DNA of 64,000 nucleotides from Thalassovita mediterranea (GCF_001458435.1 NZ_CYSF01000017.1:248001-312000); one strand, 5' to 3'; counted from the first letter of the stretch, positions 9,214 to 19,832 are shown. The notes: generated by a model from the sequence alone, not told the origin. Numbers and translations are program-made.

Positions 9214-9217
9214 AACA

Positions 9218-9247
9218 AAAAGCGCCCCCGAAATCGGGGGCGCTTTT
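9218..9247. terminator. Bidirectional terminator between the orphan gene and rpoD
   Basis: A perfect stem of 13 bp (AAAAGCGCCCCCG paired with CGGGGGCGCTTTT, loop AAAT) is flanked by A-runs and T-runs on both sides. It lies 4 bp after the plus-strand stop codon and 3 bp before the end of rpoD, so it can serve both convergent transcripts. Confidence 0.92.
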
Positions 9248-9250
9248 AAA

Positions 9251-11251
9251 TCACTGATCCAGGAAGCTGCGTAGTTTGCGGCTTCGGCTGGGGTGCTTCA
9301 GCTTGCGCAGCGCTTTCGCCTCAATCTGACGAATACGTTCACGGGTTACGCTGAACTGCTGGCCCACTTCTTCCAGCGTGTGGTCGGTGTTCATGCCGAT
9401 GCCGAAACGCATCCGCAGCACACGTTCCTCACGCGGGGTGAGCGATGCCAGAACGCGGGTCGTGGTTTCCTTCAGGTTTTCCTGAATGGCGCTGTCCAGC
9501 GGCAACACGGCGTTCTTGTCTTCGATGAAATCGCCCAGCTGGCTGTCTTCTTCGTCGCCAATCGGGGTTTCCAGCGAAATCGGTTCCTTGGCGATCTTCA
9601 TCACCTTGCGGACCTTTTCCAGCGGCATCTGCAGCTTTTCTGCCAGTTCTTCCGGCGTCGGCTCACGACCGATCTCATGCAGCATCTGACGGCCGGTCCG
9701 CACCAGTTTGTTGATCGTTTCGATCATGTGAACCGGGATACGGATGGTGCGCGCCTGATCCGCGATCGAGCGGGTGATCGCCTGACGGATCCACCAGGTT
9801 GCATAAGTCGAGAATTTGTAGCCGCGGCGGTATTCAAACTTGTCCACCGCCTTCATCAGGCCGATGTTACCTTCCTGAATAAGGTCAAGGAACTGCAGAC
9901 CACGGTTGGTGTATTTCTTGGCGATCGAGATCACGAGGCGCAGGTTTGCCTCGACCATCTCTTTCTTGGCCTGACGGGCTTCTTTTTCACCCTTTTGAAC
10001 CTGCGCGACGATGCGGCGGAATTCGGGGATGTCCAGACCAACGTACTGACCAACCTGCGCCATATCGTTGCGCAGACCTTCGACCTTGTCAGTCGAGCGT
10101 TCGATGAACGCCTGCCAGCCACGGCCCGGTTTTTCCGCCATACGGTCCAGCCAAGTCGGGTCCAGTTCCGAGCCACGATAGGCCTCGATGAACTCACGAC
10201 GGTTGATGCGGGCTTGGTCAGCCAGTTTCACCATCGAGCTGTCGATCGACATGATCCGGCGGTTGATGCCGTAGAGCTGGTCGATCAGCGCTTCAATACG
10301 GTTGTTGTGCAGGTGCAGGCCGTTCACCAGCTCCACAATCTCAGACCGCAGCTTCTGATAGCGTGCTTCATCCTCTTCGGAGAAGGAACCGTCTTCGTTC
10401 AGCGTGGCCGAAATACGGGCGTCCTGCATTTCCGACAGGATTTCGAAATCTTCGGCGATGTTGTTGAGGGTATCCAGAACGCGCTGTTTCAGCGCCGCTT
10501 CCATCGCGGCCAGCGACATGTTGGCCTGTTCGTCTTCATCATCATCGTCATCATCGTTGCGGATCGGGTTGCCGTCCGCATCGTATTCCTGCTTTTCCTC
10601 TTTCTGCGCCGGTTGCGCAGTGGGGGCAGCGGTCACATTGGCGGCGCCGACGATGCCTTCTTCGTCGTCGTCATCCTCACCCATCTGGTTGCCGAAGGTG
10701 GTTTCCAGATCGATAACGTCGCGCAGCAAAATGTCTTCGGACAGAAGTTCGTCGCGCCAGATGGTGATCGCCTGGAAGGTCAGCGGGCTTTCACACAGGC
10801 CGAGGATCATGGTGTTGCGACCGGCTTCGATCCGTTTCGCAATCGCGATCTCGCCTTCACGGCTCAGCAATTCGACCGAGCCCATTTCGCGCAGGTACAT
10901 GCGCACTGGGTCGTCGGTGCGGTCCAGTTTTTCCGAGGTGCCAGAGGCCAGCGCAACCTCACCCTTGTTCGACGACACATCGACAACGGCGGTGTTTTTC
11001 TGCTCTTCCTCTTCGGCCTCTTCGTCTTCGATGATGTTGATGCCCATTTCACTGAGCATCGACATCACATCTTCGATTTGTTCCGAGGACACCTGATCCG
11101 GCGGCAGCACCTGATTGAGCTGATCATAGGTGATATAGCCGCGCTCGCGTGCCTCAGCGATCATACGCTTGACGGCGGCTTGGCTCATATCAAGGGAGAC
11201 CTCCGCGTCCTGATCGTCGGGCTTACGGTCTTCGGTGTCTTTGGCAGCCAT
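9251..11251 (-). CDS. rpoD: RNA polymerase primary sigma factor RpoD (sigma-70)
   Basis: 666 residues with all regions of a housekeeping sigma factor: region 1.1 ([29 protein letters not shown]), a long acidic linker (a [10 protein letters not shown] run near residue 235), region 2 ([26 protein letters not shown]..., then [18 protein letters not shown]), region 3, and region 4 ending [18 protein letters not shown]. The start follows TAGGAGAG. It lies 150 bp downstream of dnaG on the same strand, the remnant of the macromolecular synthesis operon. The 150-bp gap leaves room for a separate rpoD promoter. Confidence 0.98.
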   Translation of the reverse strand: MAAKDTEDRKPDDQDAEVSLDMSQAAVKRMIAEARERGYITYDQLNQVLPPDQVSSEQIEDVMSMLSEMGINIIEDEEAEEEEQKNTAVVDVSSNKGEVALASGTSEKLDRTDDPVRMYLREMGSVELLSREGEIAIAKRIEAGRNTMILGLCESPLTFQAITIWRDELLSEDILLRDVIDLETTFGNQMGEDDDDEEGIVGAANVTAAPTAQPAQKEEKQEYDADGNPIRNDDDDDDEDEQANMSLAAMEAALKQRVLDTLNNIAEDFEILSEMQDARISATLNEDGSFSEEDEARYQKLRSEIVELVNGLHLHNNRIEALIDQLYGINRRIMSIDSSMVKLADQARINRREFIEAYRGSELDPTWLDRMAEKPGRGWQAFIERSTDKVEGLRNDMAQVGQYVGLDIPEFRRIVAQVQKGEKEARQAKKEMVEANLRLVISIAKKYTNRGLQFLDLIQEGNIGLMKAVDKFEYRRGYKFSTYATWWIRQAITRSIADQARTIRIPVHMIETINKLVRTGRQMLHEIGREPTPEELAEKLQMPLEKVRKVMKIAKEPISLETPIGDEEDSQLGDFIEDKNAVLPLDSAIQENLKETTTRVLASLTPREERVLRMRFGIGMNTDHTLEEVGQQFSVTRERIRQIEAKALRKLKHPSRSRKLRSFLDQ

Positions 11252-11401
11252 AAAACTCTCCTAGAGGCGGACGGGTCCGGTTTCGAGTCGTGATCAACGA
11301 TTCGCTGAACTCGAATCAATAACGTGATTCCCAGATTCGGAAAGACGTTTACCCGCTTTTCTTTCGGTTTTCTTCACCAAAACGCAGCGAATCAATCCGA
11401 A

Positions 11402-13411
11402 TCAGCGTCTGGTGAAATTGATGTTGTTCAAAATCGCATCGAACGCATCGCGCTCTTCGCGGTTGATTCGGGCTCCGTTTTCACCAACGTCATAGTGCGC
11501 GCGGTCTTCTTGCTCGCTGCGCAACGCGCGGTTGCGGGTCTCGGTCGCCTGATGCAGGCGATGGGTCAGCGCCTCATCCTCTGAGGTGGGCAGGTCTTCC
11601 TCTGCTTCGCTGATCTCAGCGTCCAGCCCACGGGTGGCCTGCAGTTTGGCCAGCTCTTCGGACACCGACATGCGCACGGTTTCCAAATCTCCGGCGCGGC
11701 GCACGGCGGGTGCAATCGCCACATGGGGAAGGGCAAACAGGCTTTCAAGGGCATAGGGGCCCAGCGCCTCAAAAATACGCCCCTCAACGTCGTGCATTTC
11801 GCCACGATCACTGCAGTCCAACAGGATATCACGAATATCACTGCGGTCGCGGTCAACGCACTGCATGCGGTCAATTTGGCTGTCAAATTCGCGCAACAAT
11901 TCCGGCGTGCGGATCAGCGCAGCCAGAATGACAGCTTCGCGCAGATGGTCATCCGCCCCCTCGCCCGCTGCAACCAGCATGGAGGATTTCGTACTGGCCA
12001 GCGGTGTGGGGGCAAAGCCACCCTTGCGCCAACCACCCTTAAAACCGCCATTGAAGCCGCCCCGCTGGAAACCGCGCTGCGGCGCATCAGCGAACCCTCG
12101 GTCGCCCTGCTGTTCCCTGCGCCGATTGAACCCAAACAGATCACCGCGCAAATCCTTGATCGCCAAACCATAGTGTTCGCGGATCGACGGATCGCGGATC
12201 AGCTTGATCTTTTCCCGCAGGGATTTGTCCAACGCCGCCCGCCGTTCGGGGCTGTCAAAAACCTTGCCCTCGGTTTCACGCTGCCACAGCAGGTCAACCA
12301 TCGGGATCGCGTTATCCAGCAGTTCCTGCAACTTCTCCGGCCCGTCCTGACGGATCAGGTCGTCGGGGTCCTTGCCTTCGGGCATCAGGGCAAAGCGCAG
12401 CGACTTCCCTGCCTCCAGCAACGGCAGCGCCAGATCAATCACCCGCATCGCGGCACGCAGACCGGCGGTGTCACCATCCAGCGCGATGATCGGTTCCGGC
12501 GCGATCCGCCACAGCAGTTGCAGCTGGTTTTCAGTGATCGCCGTGCCCAGCGGCGCGACGGAGGCCCCAAATCCCGCCTCTGCCAATGCGATCACATCCA
12601 TATAGCCTTCGGCCACGATCAGCGGCTGGCCCTTGCCCGCTGCCTCGCGCGCGGGGCCGTGATTGTAGAGATTGCGGCCCTTATCAAACAGCGCGGTTTC
12701 CGAACTGTTGAGGTATTTGGCGTTGTCGTTGGGGTCCATCGCACGACCACCAAACGCAATGCAGCGCCCACGCGGATCGCGGATCGGGAACATGATGCGG
12801 TTACGGAAGGCATCATAGGGCTTGCCGCCTTTGCTGGACGGTTTTGCCAGCCCTGCGCCGATGATCAGCTCTTCTTCAACGCCTTTGCCGCGCAGGTGAT
12901 CCCATAGGTTCTGCCACCCATCCGGGGCAAAGCCGATTTCAAACCGCGCCTGCGTTTCCCCCATCAACCCACGGCGCTGCAGATAGGCGCGCGCGTCCGC
13001 CGCCACCCCACGGCTGAGTTGCAGACGGAAATACTGCACCGCCATGTCCATGACGTCAGACAGCTGATTGCGCTTATCCGCTTTCTTCTGCGCCTGCGGA
13101 TCGCGCTGGGGCATCGGCATTCCGGCTTCGCGGGCCAAAATTTCCACCGCCTCCATAAACTCCACATTCTCAGTTTCGCGGATAAAGGTGATCGCATCCC
13201 CTTTGGCGTGACAGCCAAAGCAGTAGTAATACCCCTTGCGATCATCTACGTGGAACGAGGCCGATTTTTCCTGATGGAACGGGCACGGCGCCCACATGTC
13301 GCCCTTGCCCTGATTGGACTTGCGCTGATCCCACATGACTTTGCGCCCCACCACCTGAGAGATGGAGGTGCGGTTGCGCAGTTCATCAAGGAAACCGGGG
13401 GGCAGACTCAT
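11402..13411 (-). CDS. dnaG: DNA primase DnaG
   Basis: 669 residues; makes RNA primers at the replication fork. The zinc-binding domain is at the N-terminus (C43, H46, C64, C67 in APCPFHQEK and YYYCFGCHAKGD). The catalytic TOPRIM core follows, with EGYMDVIAL and LDGDTAGLRAA. A glycine/arginine-rich linker (RGGFNGGFKGGWRKGGF) near residue 445 separates the core from the helicase-binding C-terminal domain. Upstream of rpoD on the same strand. Confidence 0.98.
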   Translation of the reverse strand: MSLPPGFLDELRNRTSISQVVGRKVMWDQRKSNQGKGDMWAPCPFHQEKSASFHVDDRKGYYYCFGCHAKGDAITFIRETENVEFMEAVEILAREAGMPMPQRDPQAQKKADKRNQLSDVMDMAVQYFRLQLSRGVAADARAYLQRRGLMGETQARFEIGFAPDGWQNLWDHLRGKGVEEELIIGAGLAKPSSKGGKPYDAFRNRIMFPIRDPRGRCIAFGGRAMDPNDNAKYLNSSETALFDKGRNLYNHGPAREAAGKGQPLIVAEGYMDVIALAEAGFGASVAPLGTAITENQLQLLWRIAPEPIIALDGDTAGLRAAMRVIDLALPLLEAGKSLRFALMPEGKDPDDLIRQDGPEKLQELLDNAIPMVDLLWQRETEGKVFDSPERRAALDKSLREKIKLIRDPSIREHYGLAIKDLRGDLFGFNRRREQQGDRGFADAPQRGFQRGGFNGGFKGGWRKGGFAPTPLASTKSSMLVAAGEGADDHLREAVILAALIRTPELLREFDSQIDRMQCVDRDRSDIRDILLDCSDRGEMHDVEGRIFEALGPYALESLFALPHVAIAPAVRRAGDLETVRMSVSEELAKLQATRGLDAEISEAEEDLPTSEDEALTHRLHQATETRNRALRSEQEDRAHYDVGENGARINREERDAFDAILNNINFTRR

Positions 13412-13571
13412 GGGTAGGACTATAGCGGGTTGGTGGGGTCAGGCAAAGCGGGCCGTCACATCGGGCGGCCACCAAAACACCAGATCGGCAGAAATGAAAA
13501 GTCTGATTGCAACGCTCGGCCTGATCGTCACGGACCAACGGGCCGCTGCGATCACCAGAGAACGCACAAGA

Positions 13572-13925
13572 TCAGCCGTTATATTCTGAGCAAGCGGCCT
13601 CGAACGCTGTCGTTGCCTCTGGCCCCAGCTGCTCGGCTGGCAGGGAATAGACCCAGTTCACCAACAAATCGACATGACCTTCAAAGTCGGTGTCTTTGAT
13701 CCCCTCGGCCCTGCGGATCTGACGCACCGCTTTCTTGGCGGACTTTAGTTCCTGCCGTTTCTCAACGGCCAACGTCACGATCTGTGCCTGCCCGATGCAA
13801 CGCGTGATGCGCTCCTCTTCGGTTTCAGCACTCAGGGTAGCGGGCGCCAAAGTGACAGAGGTTAGGGTCATGGCACAGGCGGCCAGAACGCGGGGGGTCG
13901 GAACAGTCATCAGGTTACGCAGCAT
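13572..13925 (-). CDS. Hypothetical secreted protein
   Basis: About 118 residues from the ATG at 13925, which follows an AAGAGTG-type ribosome site. The N-terminus (RVLAACAMTLTSVTLAPATLSA) is a signal peptide. The mature part is a short helical protein with two cysteines (RCIGQAQ and AACSEYNG). No family recognised. The frame can be extended by 20 codons but that would place a non-hydrophobic stretch before the signal peptide. Confidence 0.6.
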   Translation of the reverse strand: MLRNLMTVPTPRVLAACAMTLTSVTLAPATLSAETEEERITRCIGQAQIVTLAVEKRQELKSAKKAVRQIRRAEGIKDTDFEGHVDLLVNWVYSLPAEQLGPEATTAFEAACSEYNG

Positions 13926-14409
13926 CGGCACACTCTTATGGTCAGGTCCGCATCCTTTGATGGATAAAAACGCGAAGAATATCAAAATAGGTCGTCATCT
14001 ACCGCGCAACGCGGCGCGCCATCCCTTGATGCCAGCCATTTTCAACGGGTGCAAGCCACGCCTGCCCTCCCCGTTCGGAGGCACAAAACACAGCACGCAT
14101 TAGGGCCCTGGCGACCGCGCATTCCGGCGAAAGGACTTATCCCTTCCCACTCACTAGTTCGTGAGGGTGGCGCAGATTGGCGCGTAAATCGCAACAATTA
14201 ACCATTTTGCCCGCCACTTTGGCCCAGATGCGGACGCAAACCCCAGCAATTCCTTAGGCGTGCCTTTTTTCTGCCAGCTTTCGCCGCGATCCCTAGTCAA
14301 ACACCTACGAAAGTACGCCCCCTCCCCAAAAGGCCACCCTAAGACGGCCAGCCTGAGCGGCGTTTAGGGATGTGAGGGACTCGGCGTTGAATGAACAGAG
14401 GTTGAGACA
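13926..14409. other. Intergenic region upstream of the Tad-type genes
   Basis: No convincing gene in these 484 bp. Short open frames here lack ribosome sites and family patterns. The part nearest 14410 probably holds the promoter of the pseudopilin operon; AGAGGTTG at 14397-14404 is its ribosome site. Confidence 0.5.
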
Positions 14410-16092
14410 ATGAAGCGAGTGAATAGACTGCATATGCCGCGCCGGATGGCGCAGGGCTACACCGCCGCAGCGCGTCGTCTTGATCAGTTCGGCCGCGACG
14501 AAAGCGGTGCGGTTCTTCTATTTTCGATGTTCATGCTGATGTGCATGCTGATGATCGGCGGCGTTGGCATTGATCTGATGCGTTTTGAACGCGACCGCAT
14601 GGCGCTGCAGAACACGCTGGATGGCGCTGTTCTGGCCGCGGCGGACCTTGACCAGACACAACCTGCCCGACAGGTGGTAGAAGACTACTTTGAAAAAGCA
14701 GGCGTCGGCGCCACGCTGACCAGCGTCACCGTTGACGAAGGCATCGGCTTCCGTTCGGTGAGCGCGACGGCTGAATCCAAAATCAACACCCATTTCATGA
14801 AGCTCTTTGACATCGACACGATGATCGCCCCCGCCCAGGGTCAGGCCGAAGAGCGTATTGATGGGATCGAAATCTCGCTGGTACTGGATGTATCGGGGTC
14901 GATGAATTCGAACTCGCGCCTGACGCGCCTACGTCCGGCGGCGCGATCCTTTGTCGACACGGTTCTGGATTCCGCACAAGAAGGTAACGTCTACATCTCA
15001 GTCGTGCCCTACGCGACACAGGTGGCTGTGGGTGAAACCCTGCTGGATCAATACACGGTAACAGATGAACACCGCTATTCGCATTGCGTGAATTTTGACA
15101 CGCCTGCGTTCAGCACGACCACCCTGTCTCCGACCGAAACACTCAGCCGCACGGCACACTTTGATCCGTGGTATCACCGCGAACTGTCCGAGGATGGCGA
15201 GCACCGGTTCTACCGCGTCTGCCCGACCGGCGCGAACCTGCAGATTCTGCCGTTTTCCAACAACCGCACAGCGCTGCATAACTACATCAACGGCTTGACC
15301 GCACGCGGCAACACGTCGATCGATCTGGGGATGAAATGGGGCACCGCCCTGCTGGATCCCAGCGCGCGCCCTGTGTTGAACAATCTGATCGACGCCGGTG
15401 AGGCCAACGTTGCTTTCCGCGGGCGTCCACATGACTACAGCGTTTCGAACACCCTGAAAGTTGTTGTTCTGATGACCGATGGTCGCAACACCAACCAGTA
15501 CTTCCTGAACGACTCGGTCAAATCTGGCTACAGCGGCGTCTGGTACAATGCCGAGGCCAACCGGTATTCGGTTTACAACGGCTATTACAACAACCGCCAC
15601 AACTACTACTGGCCCTTCAACAACACCTATCAGGACCACCCCTATGGCAATGGCAGCTATCAACAGTGCCGTTGGGAATGGGTCTACAAATGGGGCCGTT
15701 GGCGCCAAGAGCAGCGTTGTAATACCTATCAGGAAACTGGCACCGCCGTTAACCTGACCCACCCTGAACTGTGGAACCGTACATCGCTGGTCTGGAACCG
15801 TGACGAAAACTACGGCTTCGATCCGAACCGTCAGTGGAAATATTACGACAGCATCCGCCACTACCACAACGACACCGTGAAAGACTCGCGCACTGCATCC
15901 ATCTGCGCAGCTGCCAAGAACCGTGGCATCGTGGTCTTCACCGTTGGATTTGAGGCACCCGAACGCGGCCAGACCGTGCTGCGCAACTGCGCCAGCTCAC
16001 CCGGGCATCACTTCGACGTGGACGGCTTGGCGATTGATGATGCATTCGCTTCCATCGCGGCATCGATCCGCAAACTGAGGCTGGTACAATGA
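14410..16092 (+). CDS. TadG-like minor pseudopilin with VWA domain
   Basis: 560 residues. An N-terminal TadE/TadG-type segment (RDESGAVLLFSMFMLMCMLMIGGVGIDL, residues 29-56) anchors it in the inner membrane. A von Willebrand A domain follows, with the metal-ion site D160-x-S162-x-S164 (LVLDVSGSMNS) and a later VVLMTDGRNT. Residues about 378-447 form a striking insertion very rich in Tyr, Asn, His and Trp. TadG-like proteins are accessory parts of Flp/Tad pili, where VWA domains mediate adhesion or assembly. It is followed by two more Tad pseudopilin genes with 4-bp and 1-bp overlaps, so the three form one operon. Confidence 0.88.
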   Translation: MKRVNRLHMPRRMAQGYTAAARRLDQFGRDESGAVLLFSMFMLMCMLMIGGVGIDLMRFERDRMALQNTLDGAVLAAADLDQTQPARQVVEDYFEKAGVGATLTSVTVDEGIGFRSVSATAESKINTHFMKLFDIDTMIAPAQGQAEERIDGIEISLVLDVSGSMNSNSRLTRLRPAARSFVDTVLDSAQEGNVYISVVPYATQVAVGETLLDQYTVTDEHRYSHCVNFDTPAFSTTTLSPTETLSRTAHFDPWYHRELSEDGEHRFYRVCPTGANLQILPFSNNRTALHNYINGLTARGNTSIDLGMKWGTALLDPSARPVLNNLIDAGEANVAFRGRPHDYSVSNTLKVVVLMTDGRNTNQYFLNDSVKSGYSGVWYNAEANRYSVYNGYYNNRHNYYWPFNNTYQDHPYGNGSYQQCRWEWVYKWGRWRQEQRCNTYQETGTAVNLTHPELWNRTSLVWNRDENYGFDPNRQWKYYDSIRHYHNDTVKDSRTASICAAAKNRGIVVFTVGFEAPERGQTVLRNCASSPGHHFDVDGLAIDDAFASIAASIRKLRLVQ

Positions 16093-16655
16093 GTTCTGTG
16101 TTTACCCTTCCCAAACGGCTGCTGCGCAGCAGTCTGGCCCCACTGGCCCTATTCAGTCGCCGCGAAGACGGCAGCGCATCTTTCGAATTTGCCTTCGTCG
16201 CGCCGCTGTTGATGTTAATCTTGGGGTCCACGTTTGAACTGGGGCTGCTGACAGTGCGTGAAACCCTGCTGGAACGTGCGCTGGATCTGACAGTCCGCGA
16301 CATCCGCTTGGGCACTGGCACCGCGCCGCAGCATGACGAACTGAAAAACCGCATTTGTGAACGCTCTTACCTGCTGCATGATTGCGACCAGAACCTGCGG
16401 ATCGAAATGATCCAGTTGGATCCGCGCGCTTGGGTAGATCCACGCCAAGATGCGGACTGCACCGATCGCAGCCAGGATGTCGAACCTGTGCGCGCCTTTA
16501 TCCACGGTCGTGAAAACGAAATGATGCTGGTGCGTGTCTGTGTGAAGGTACAGCCACTTTTCCCCACCACGGGCCTGGGCGCTGCCATGCAAAAAGACGG
16601 TGCGGGTGATTATTCGCTGATCGCCAAATCGGCCTTCGTTCAGGAGCCACGCTGA
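16089..16655 (+). CDS. TadE-family minor pseudopilin
   Basis: 188 residues. The TadE-like signature GSASFEFAFVAPLLMLILG lies at residues 28-46, after a positively charged leader, with the conserved glutamate of pseudopilin-type signals. The periplasmic part has four cysteines (NRICERSYLLHDCDQ, DADCTDR, VRVCVKV). The start codon overlaps the preceding stop codon (ATGA). Probably processed by the prepilin peptidase of a Tad system encoded elsewhere. Confidence 0.85.
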   Translation: MSSVFTLPKRLLRSSLAPLALFSRREDGSASFEFAFVAPLLMLILGSTFELGLLTVRETLLERALDLTVRDIRLGTGTAPQHDELKNRICERSYLLHDCDQNLRIEMIQLDPRAWVDPRQDADCTDRSQDVEPVRAFIHGRENEMMLVRVCVKVQPLFPTTGLGAAMQKDGAGDYSLIAKSAFVQEPR

Positions 16656-17230
16656 TGACCAATCTTACGTCCCTGACCCAATTGCCCCAACGTGGCCGCC
16701 GTTTCCTGATCCACTTCATGAAGGACGGCGCCGGATCCGTCGCGGTTGAAGCGGTGTTGATCCTGCCGTTCCTACTGTGGGCGTTTCTGGCTACGTTTGT
16801 CTACTTCGACGCCTTCCGTCAAAGTTCGATCAACCTGCGCGCTGCCTATACCATCGGTGATATGCTTAGCCGGGAAACTGCAGCGGTGAACAGTTCTTAT
16901 GTCAACTCACTGCAGTCGCTTTTCAGCTTCCTGTCCAAGGGCGATTCTGATCCCGCCGTGCGCGTGTCCGTCGCCATGTGGGACGCCGAAGACAATGCCT
17001 ATAAACTGGACTGGTCCGCAGCGCGCGGCGGGCGCCCCTCGCTGACCGAAGAAAGCGTCAACGCCATGCGGGACCGCCTGCCGAACCTGCCCGACAATGA
17101 GCGCGTAATCGTTGTCGAAACCTGGAGCACCTACAAACCCCTGTTCAACGTCGGTCTTAAACAAGACGAACTGTACAACATGGTATTCACCAGCCCGCGT
17201 TTCGCACCACAGCTGGTGTGGGAAAACTGA
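16655..17230 (+). CDS. TadE-like pseudopilin
   Basis: 191 residues. The N-terminal membrane segment GSVAVEAVLILPFLLWAFLATF follows a basic leader, with the glutamate at position 5 of the mature helix as in pseudopilins. The rest is a periplasmic domain without cysteines. Its ATG shares one base with the preceding stop codon (TGATG). Last gene of the three-gene operon; a strong terminator follows. Confidence 0.82.
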   Translation: MTNLTSLTQLPQRGRRFLIHFMKDGAGSVAVEAVLILPFLLWAFLATFVYFDAFRQSSINLRAAYTIGDMLSRETAAVNSSYVNSLQSLFSFLSKGDSDPAVRVSVAMWDAEDNAYKLDWSAARGGRPSLTEESVNAMRDRLPNLPDNERVIVVETWSTYKPLFNVGLKQDELYNMVFTSPRFAPQLVWEN

Positions 17231-17271
17231 TCCATCCCGACGGGACCACCGGATCTAATCCCGGAAATAAC

Positions 17272-17303
17272 AAAGGGCGGCCCAACGCAGGCCGCCCTTT
17301 TTT
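17272..17303 (+). terminator. Rho-independent terminator of the pseudopilin operon
   Basis: AAAGGGCGGCC pairs with GGCCGCCCTTT around a 7-nt loop, followed by a run of T on the plus strand. It lies about 40 bp after the last stop codon and also faces the convergent gene at 17354. Confidence 0.9.
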
Positions 17304-17353
17304 CATTTTTTGTCTGGCACGATCACCCCCAACCAAAGGCGTGTCCCCGTTCG

Positions 17354-17884
17354 TCAGCCGTCGGAGCGCGCCATCAGCGCCTGTGTCAGCTCTGCCATGA
17401 TCTTGGTCTGGTTGCCCGGCGTTACGCCACCAACCCCAACCCGCGCGCCCAGACGCCACCACAGGCCCGGACGCCAAACACGCCCTGCATCTGCGGGCAT
17501 CTGATCCAAATCCAGACGCAGCAAAAATCCGTTCGACGGTTTGAAAGCAAAGGCACCCCGATCTACGGATTTGATCGCTTTGATCGGCGCAATCACAGTG
17601 CCGTCCTGATCACGCAGCCCCTCTTCGGTCAGCTCAATCCCAGATCCGGTGCCCGCATGCATTTTCACCATCAGCGCCAGAGACAGGGCCGCAATGACAA
17701 TCACAAACACCTGCAACAGCACATTTGCTGGCGGCGTTGCAAAGGCAAAGTAGGCCAGCAAGATCCCCAACACGCCCAACATGCCCAGCGCCATCCAACG
17801 GCGGCCGGCCGAAACACTCACCACAGCGAGGACTTCGTTCTCTGGGGAATTGGGGGGCGTTGAACTAGGGTCTTGGGTCGACAT
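17354..17884 (-). CDS. Hypothetical membrane protein
   Basis: 176 residues from the ATG at 17884, chosen over a longer frame because GAGAGGA precedes it and the upstream extension lacks any pattern. Two transmembrane helices are visible (WMALGMLGVLGILLAYFAFA and LLQVFVIVIAALSLALMV), followed by a cytoplasmic domain that may bind a ligand (IELTEEGLRDQDGTVIAPIKAIKSVDRGAFAF). The overall shape of two helices plus a short beta-rich tail resembles small PH-like membrane proteins, but no family is certain. Divergent from the chemoreceptor gene. Confidence 0.65.
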   Translation of the reverse strand: MSTQDPSSTPPNSPENEVLAVVSVSAGRRWMALGMLGVLGILLAYFAFATPPANVLLQVFVIVIAALSLALMVKMHAGTGSGIELTEEGLRDQDGTVIAPIKAIKSVDRGAFAFKPSNGFLLRLDLDQMPADAGRVWRPGLWWRLGARVGVGGVTPGNQTKIMAELTQALMARSDG

Positions 17885-18188
17885 TGCGCGGTCCTCTCTG
17901 TGATCGGATCGGAGTGGGAGCCATCCGGTGGCGATGGCGTTTGGGCGCTCATATCTCAGGATCGGGTTCAATGCCACCCGTTTGCCTAAACCCGACCCCA
18001 TCGCTCAACGCAGGCGCCACACAAACAGTCATAAATCTGTTGCAAAAATTTCACACATCTTCGCCGTACAGTCGCGCCCTGGCCCGTCGTTACACCTCTC
18101 AAGGGCCGCAACATGCCCTTTTGAAACGGATCCCCTACTGCTGCCCATTGCTTGGGCTGACCCCATTTTACCGAGTTACGAGGTCCCA

Positions 18189-19826
18189 ATGCGACTGACC
18201 GTCAAATCCCAGCTGATCTTTACCTTTGTCCTCTTGGCCACGCTTTTCGCAGCCATCGGACTGGTGAGCCTTTATGAGATGAAGCGCATCAAAACCCGCG
18301 GCGAAGAGATCGTGCGCATCAACTTTGAAACCCTGCATCAGGTGGATGAAATCGCCAAAGTGCAAGAGGCCATCCAATCCGAAATCGGCACCTACATTCT
18401 GATCGGCACCAAGGACGAACGCGCAGGTCTAAAGGCACGCCTGAAAGAGATGGCCGCCAAGCAAGAGGTCCTAATCACCGCCGCACAGGCCAGCGCCTCC
18501 GAAGGCACGCAGAGCTTCCTCAGCGAATATCTGGTGTTGAAGGAAGGGATCGAGAAGGCCAACAAAAAGATCCTGCAGGATCTGCTGTTCGGCGCCAAGG
18601 GCAAAGCGTCAAAACGACTGGCCGCCGCCAAGACCGACTTTCAGGATCCGATGACAGATCTGATGCAGCGCCTGACAGCGGTGGAAACCGAAAAGATGTA
18701 TAGCGAACTGTCCAGTTCGCAGGTCGACTACAACACAGCGCGCACACAGATCAGCGCGATGATCGCCACCGCACTGTTGATCAGCCTGATCGTGGCCTGG
18801 CGGGTCATTGCCGTACAGTCCCGCGGTGTGCGCGCGGCGCAAGCGCTGAGTAAACGAGTAGCCGCAGGTGATTTGACCCAGCTAGAAGACCATCAGATGA
18901 AAAACGAATTCGGCACGTTGCTAGACACGCTAAACCAGATGGTGACCGACCTACGTGTGCTGGTGGGGGATGTACGTATGGGCTCTACCCATGTGTCTGC
19001 GGGCGCGGCCCAAATGTCTGCGACCGCCAGTGACATCCAATGCGCCGCACAGGACCAAACCAATTCAGCCGAAGCCGTGGCTGCCTCGATCACCCAGATG
19101 GGGGCCAGTGTCGAACAAACCGCGGACCGTGCCGAAGCAACCGCACGCGCTGCCAACACTGCGGCCAAAGGCGCGCGCGACAGCAGCGCCGCAGTGGCGC
19201 AGGCGATGACATCGATGGCCGAGATTGTGGACCGCATCAATGTAGTCCAGGAAATCGCCCGCCAAACCGACCTATTGGCGCTAAACGCCGCGGTCGAGGC
19301 GGCCCGCGCCGGTGAACATGGGCGCGGTTTTGCCGTGGTCGCCGCAGAGGTCCGCAAACTAGCAGAACGCGCAGGCGAAGCAGCGGTTGATATTGCTGCA
19401 TTGACCTCGGGCACCGTCGACACCGCCGAAGAGGCGCGCGCCAAATTGGACGCGCTGGTTCCAGAGATTGAAAACACCGCCGAACTGGTGACAAAAATCT
19501 CGACTTCCAACACGGAATTGGCGGCAGGAATGAGCCAAATCAGCGATGCCATTGAACGTCTGGATCACAGCATCCAAACAAACAACAGCGCCTCTGAGGA
19601 AATGTCTGCCACCTCTGAACAACTGGCGGCGCAGGCTGTCGCGCTGAACAGCAGCATTTCGACCTTCTGCTTGACCGAAGATTGCAAAGCACAAAAGGCC
19701 GATAGTGATGTCGAGGCGCTGGACGACACAGAAGCCGAAGCGGAAAACACTCCCCCACAGGGCGCCGCGGCAGTTGCCGCCACAACAATGGCACAGGGCC
19801 CATACCCTACCGCCAAAGCTGCCTAA
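18189..19826 (+). CDS. Methyl-accepting chemotaxis protein
   Basis: 545 residues. TM1 ([21 protein letters not shown], residues 8-28) and TM2 (about 189-207) flank a helical periplasmic sensor of the four-helix-bundle type. A HAMP linker is at about 208-260 and the signalling domain carries the highly conserved hairpin [21 protein letters not shown] and [15 protein letters not shown]. There is no CheR-binding pentapeptide at the C-terminus, so adaptation would need other receptors. The start at 18189 was chosen because the receptor pattern begins there and GAGGT precedes it. No che genes are in the window. Confidence 0.93.
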   Translation: MRLTVKSQLIFTFVLLATLFAAIGLVSLYEMKRIKTRGEEIVRINFETLHQVDEIAKVQEAIQSEIGTYILIGTKDERAGLKARLKEMAAKQEVLITAAQASASEGTQSFLSEYLVLKEGIEKANKKILQDLLFGAKGKASKRLAAAKTDFQDPMTDLMQRLTAVETEKMYSELSSSQVDYNTARTQISAMIATALLISLIVAWRVIAVQSRGVRAAQALSKRVAAGDLTQLEDHQMKNEFGTLLDTLNQMVTDLRVLVGDVRMGSTHVSAGAAQMSATASDIQCAAQDQTNSAEAVAASITQMGASVEQTADRAEATARAANTAAKGARDSSAAVAQAMTSMAEIVDRINVVQEIARQTDLLALNAAVEAARAGEHGRGFAVVAAEVRKLAERAGEAAVDIAALTSGTVDTAEEARAKLDALVPEIENTAELVTKISTSNTELAAGMSQISDAIERLDHSIQTNNSASEEMSATSEQLAAQAVALNSSISTFCLTEDCKAQKADSDVEALDDTEAEAENTPPQGAAAVAATTMAQGPYPTAKAA

Positions 19827-19832
19827 GCCTGC

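Noticed and set aside
9293-11293. 666-codon plus-strand frame opposite rpoD
   Set aside because: It is the antisense shadow of rpoD; high-GC codon bias keeps the opposite frame open. The same applies to the long antisense frames opposite pyrG, hom and dnaG.
13430-13699. Plus-strand frame between dnaG and the secreted-protein gene
   Set aside because: It runs antisense to the 13572-13925 gene, which has a signal peptide, and shows no protein-like composition.
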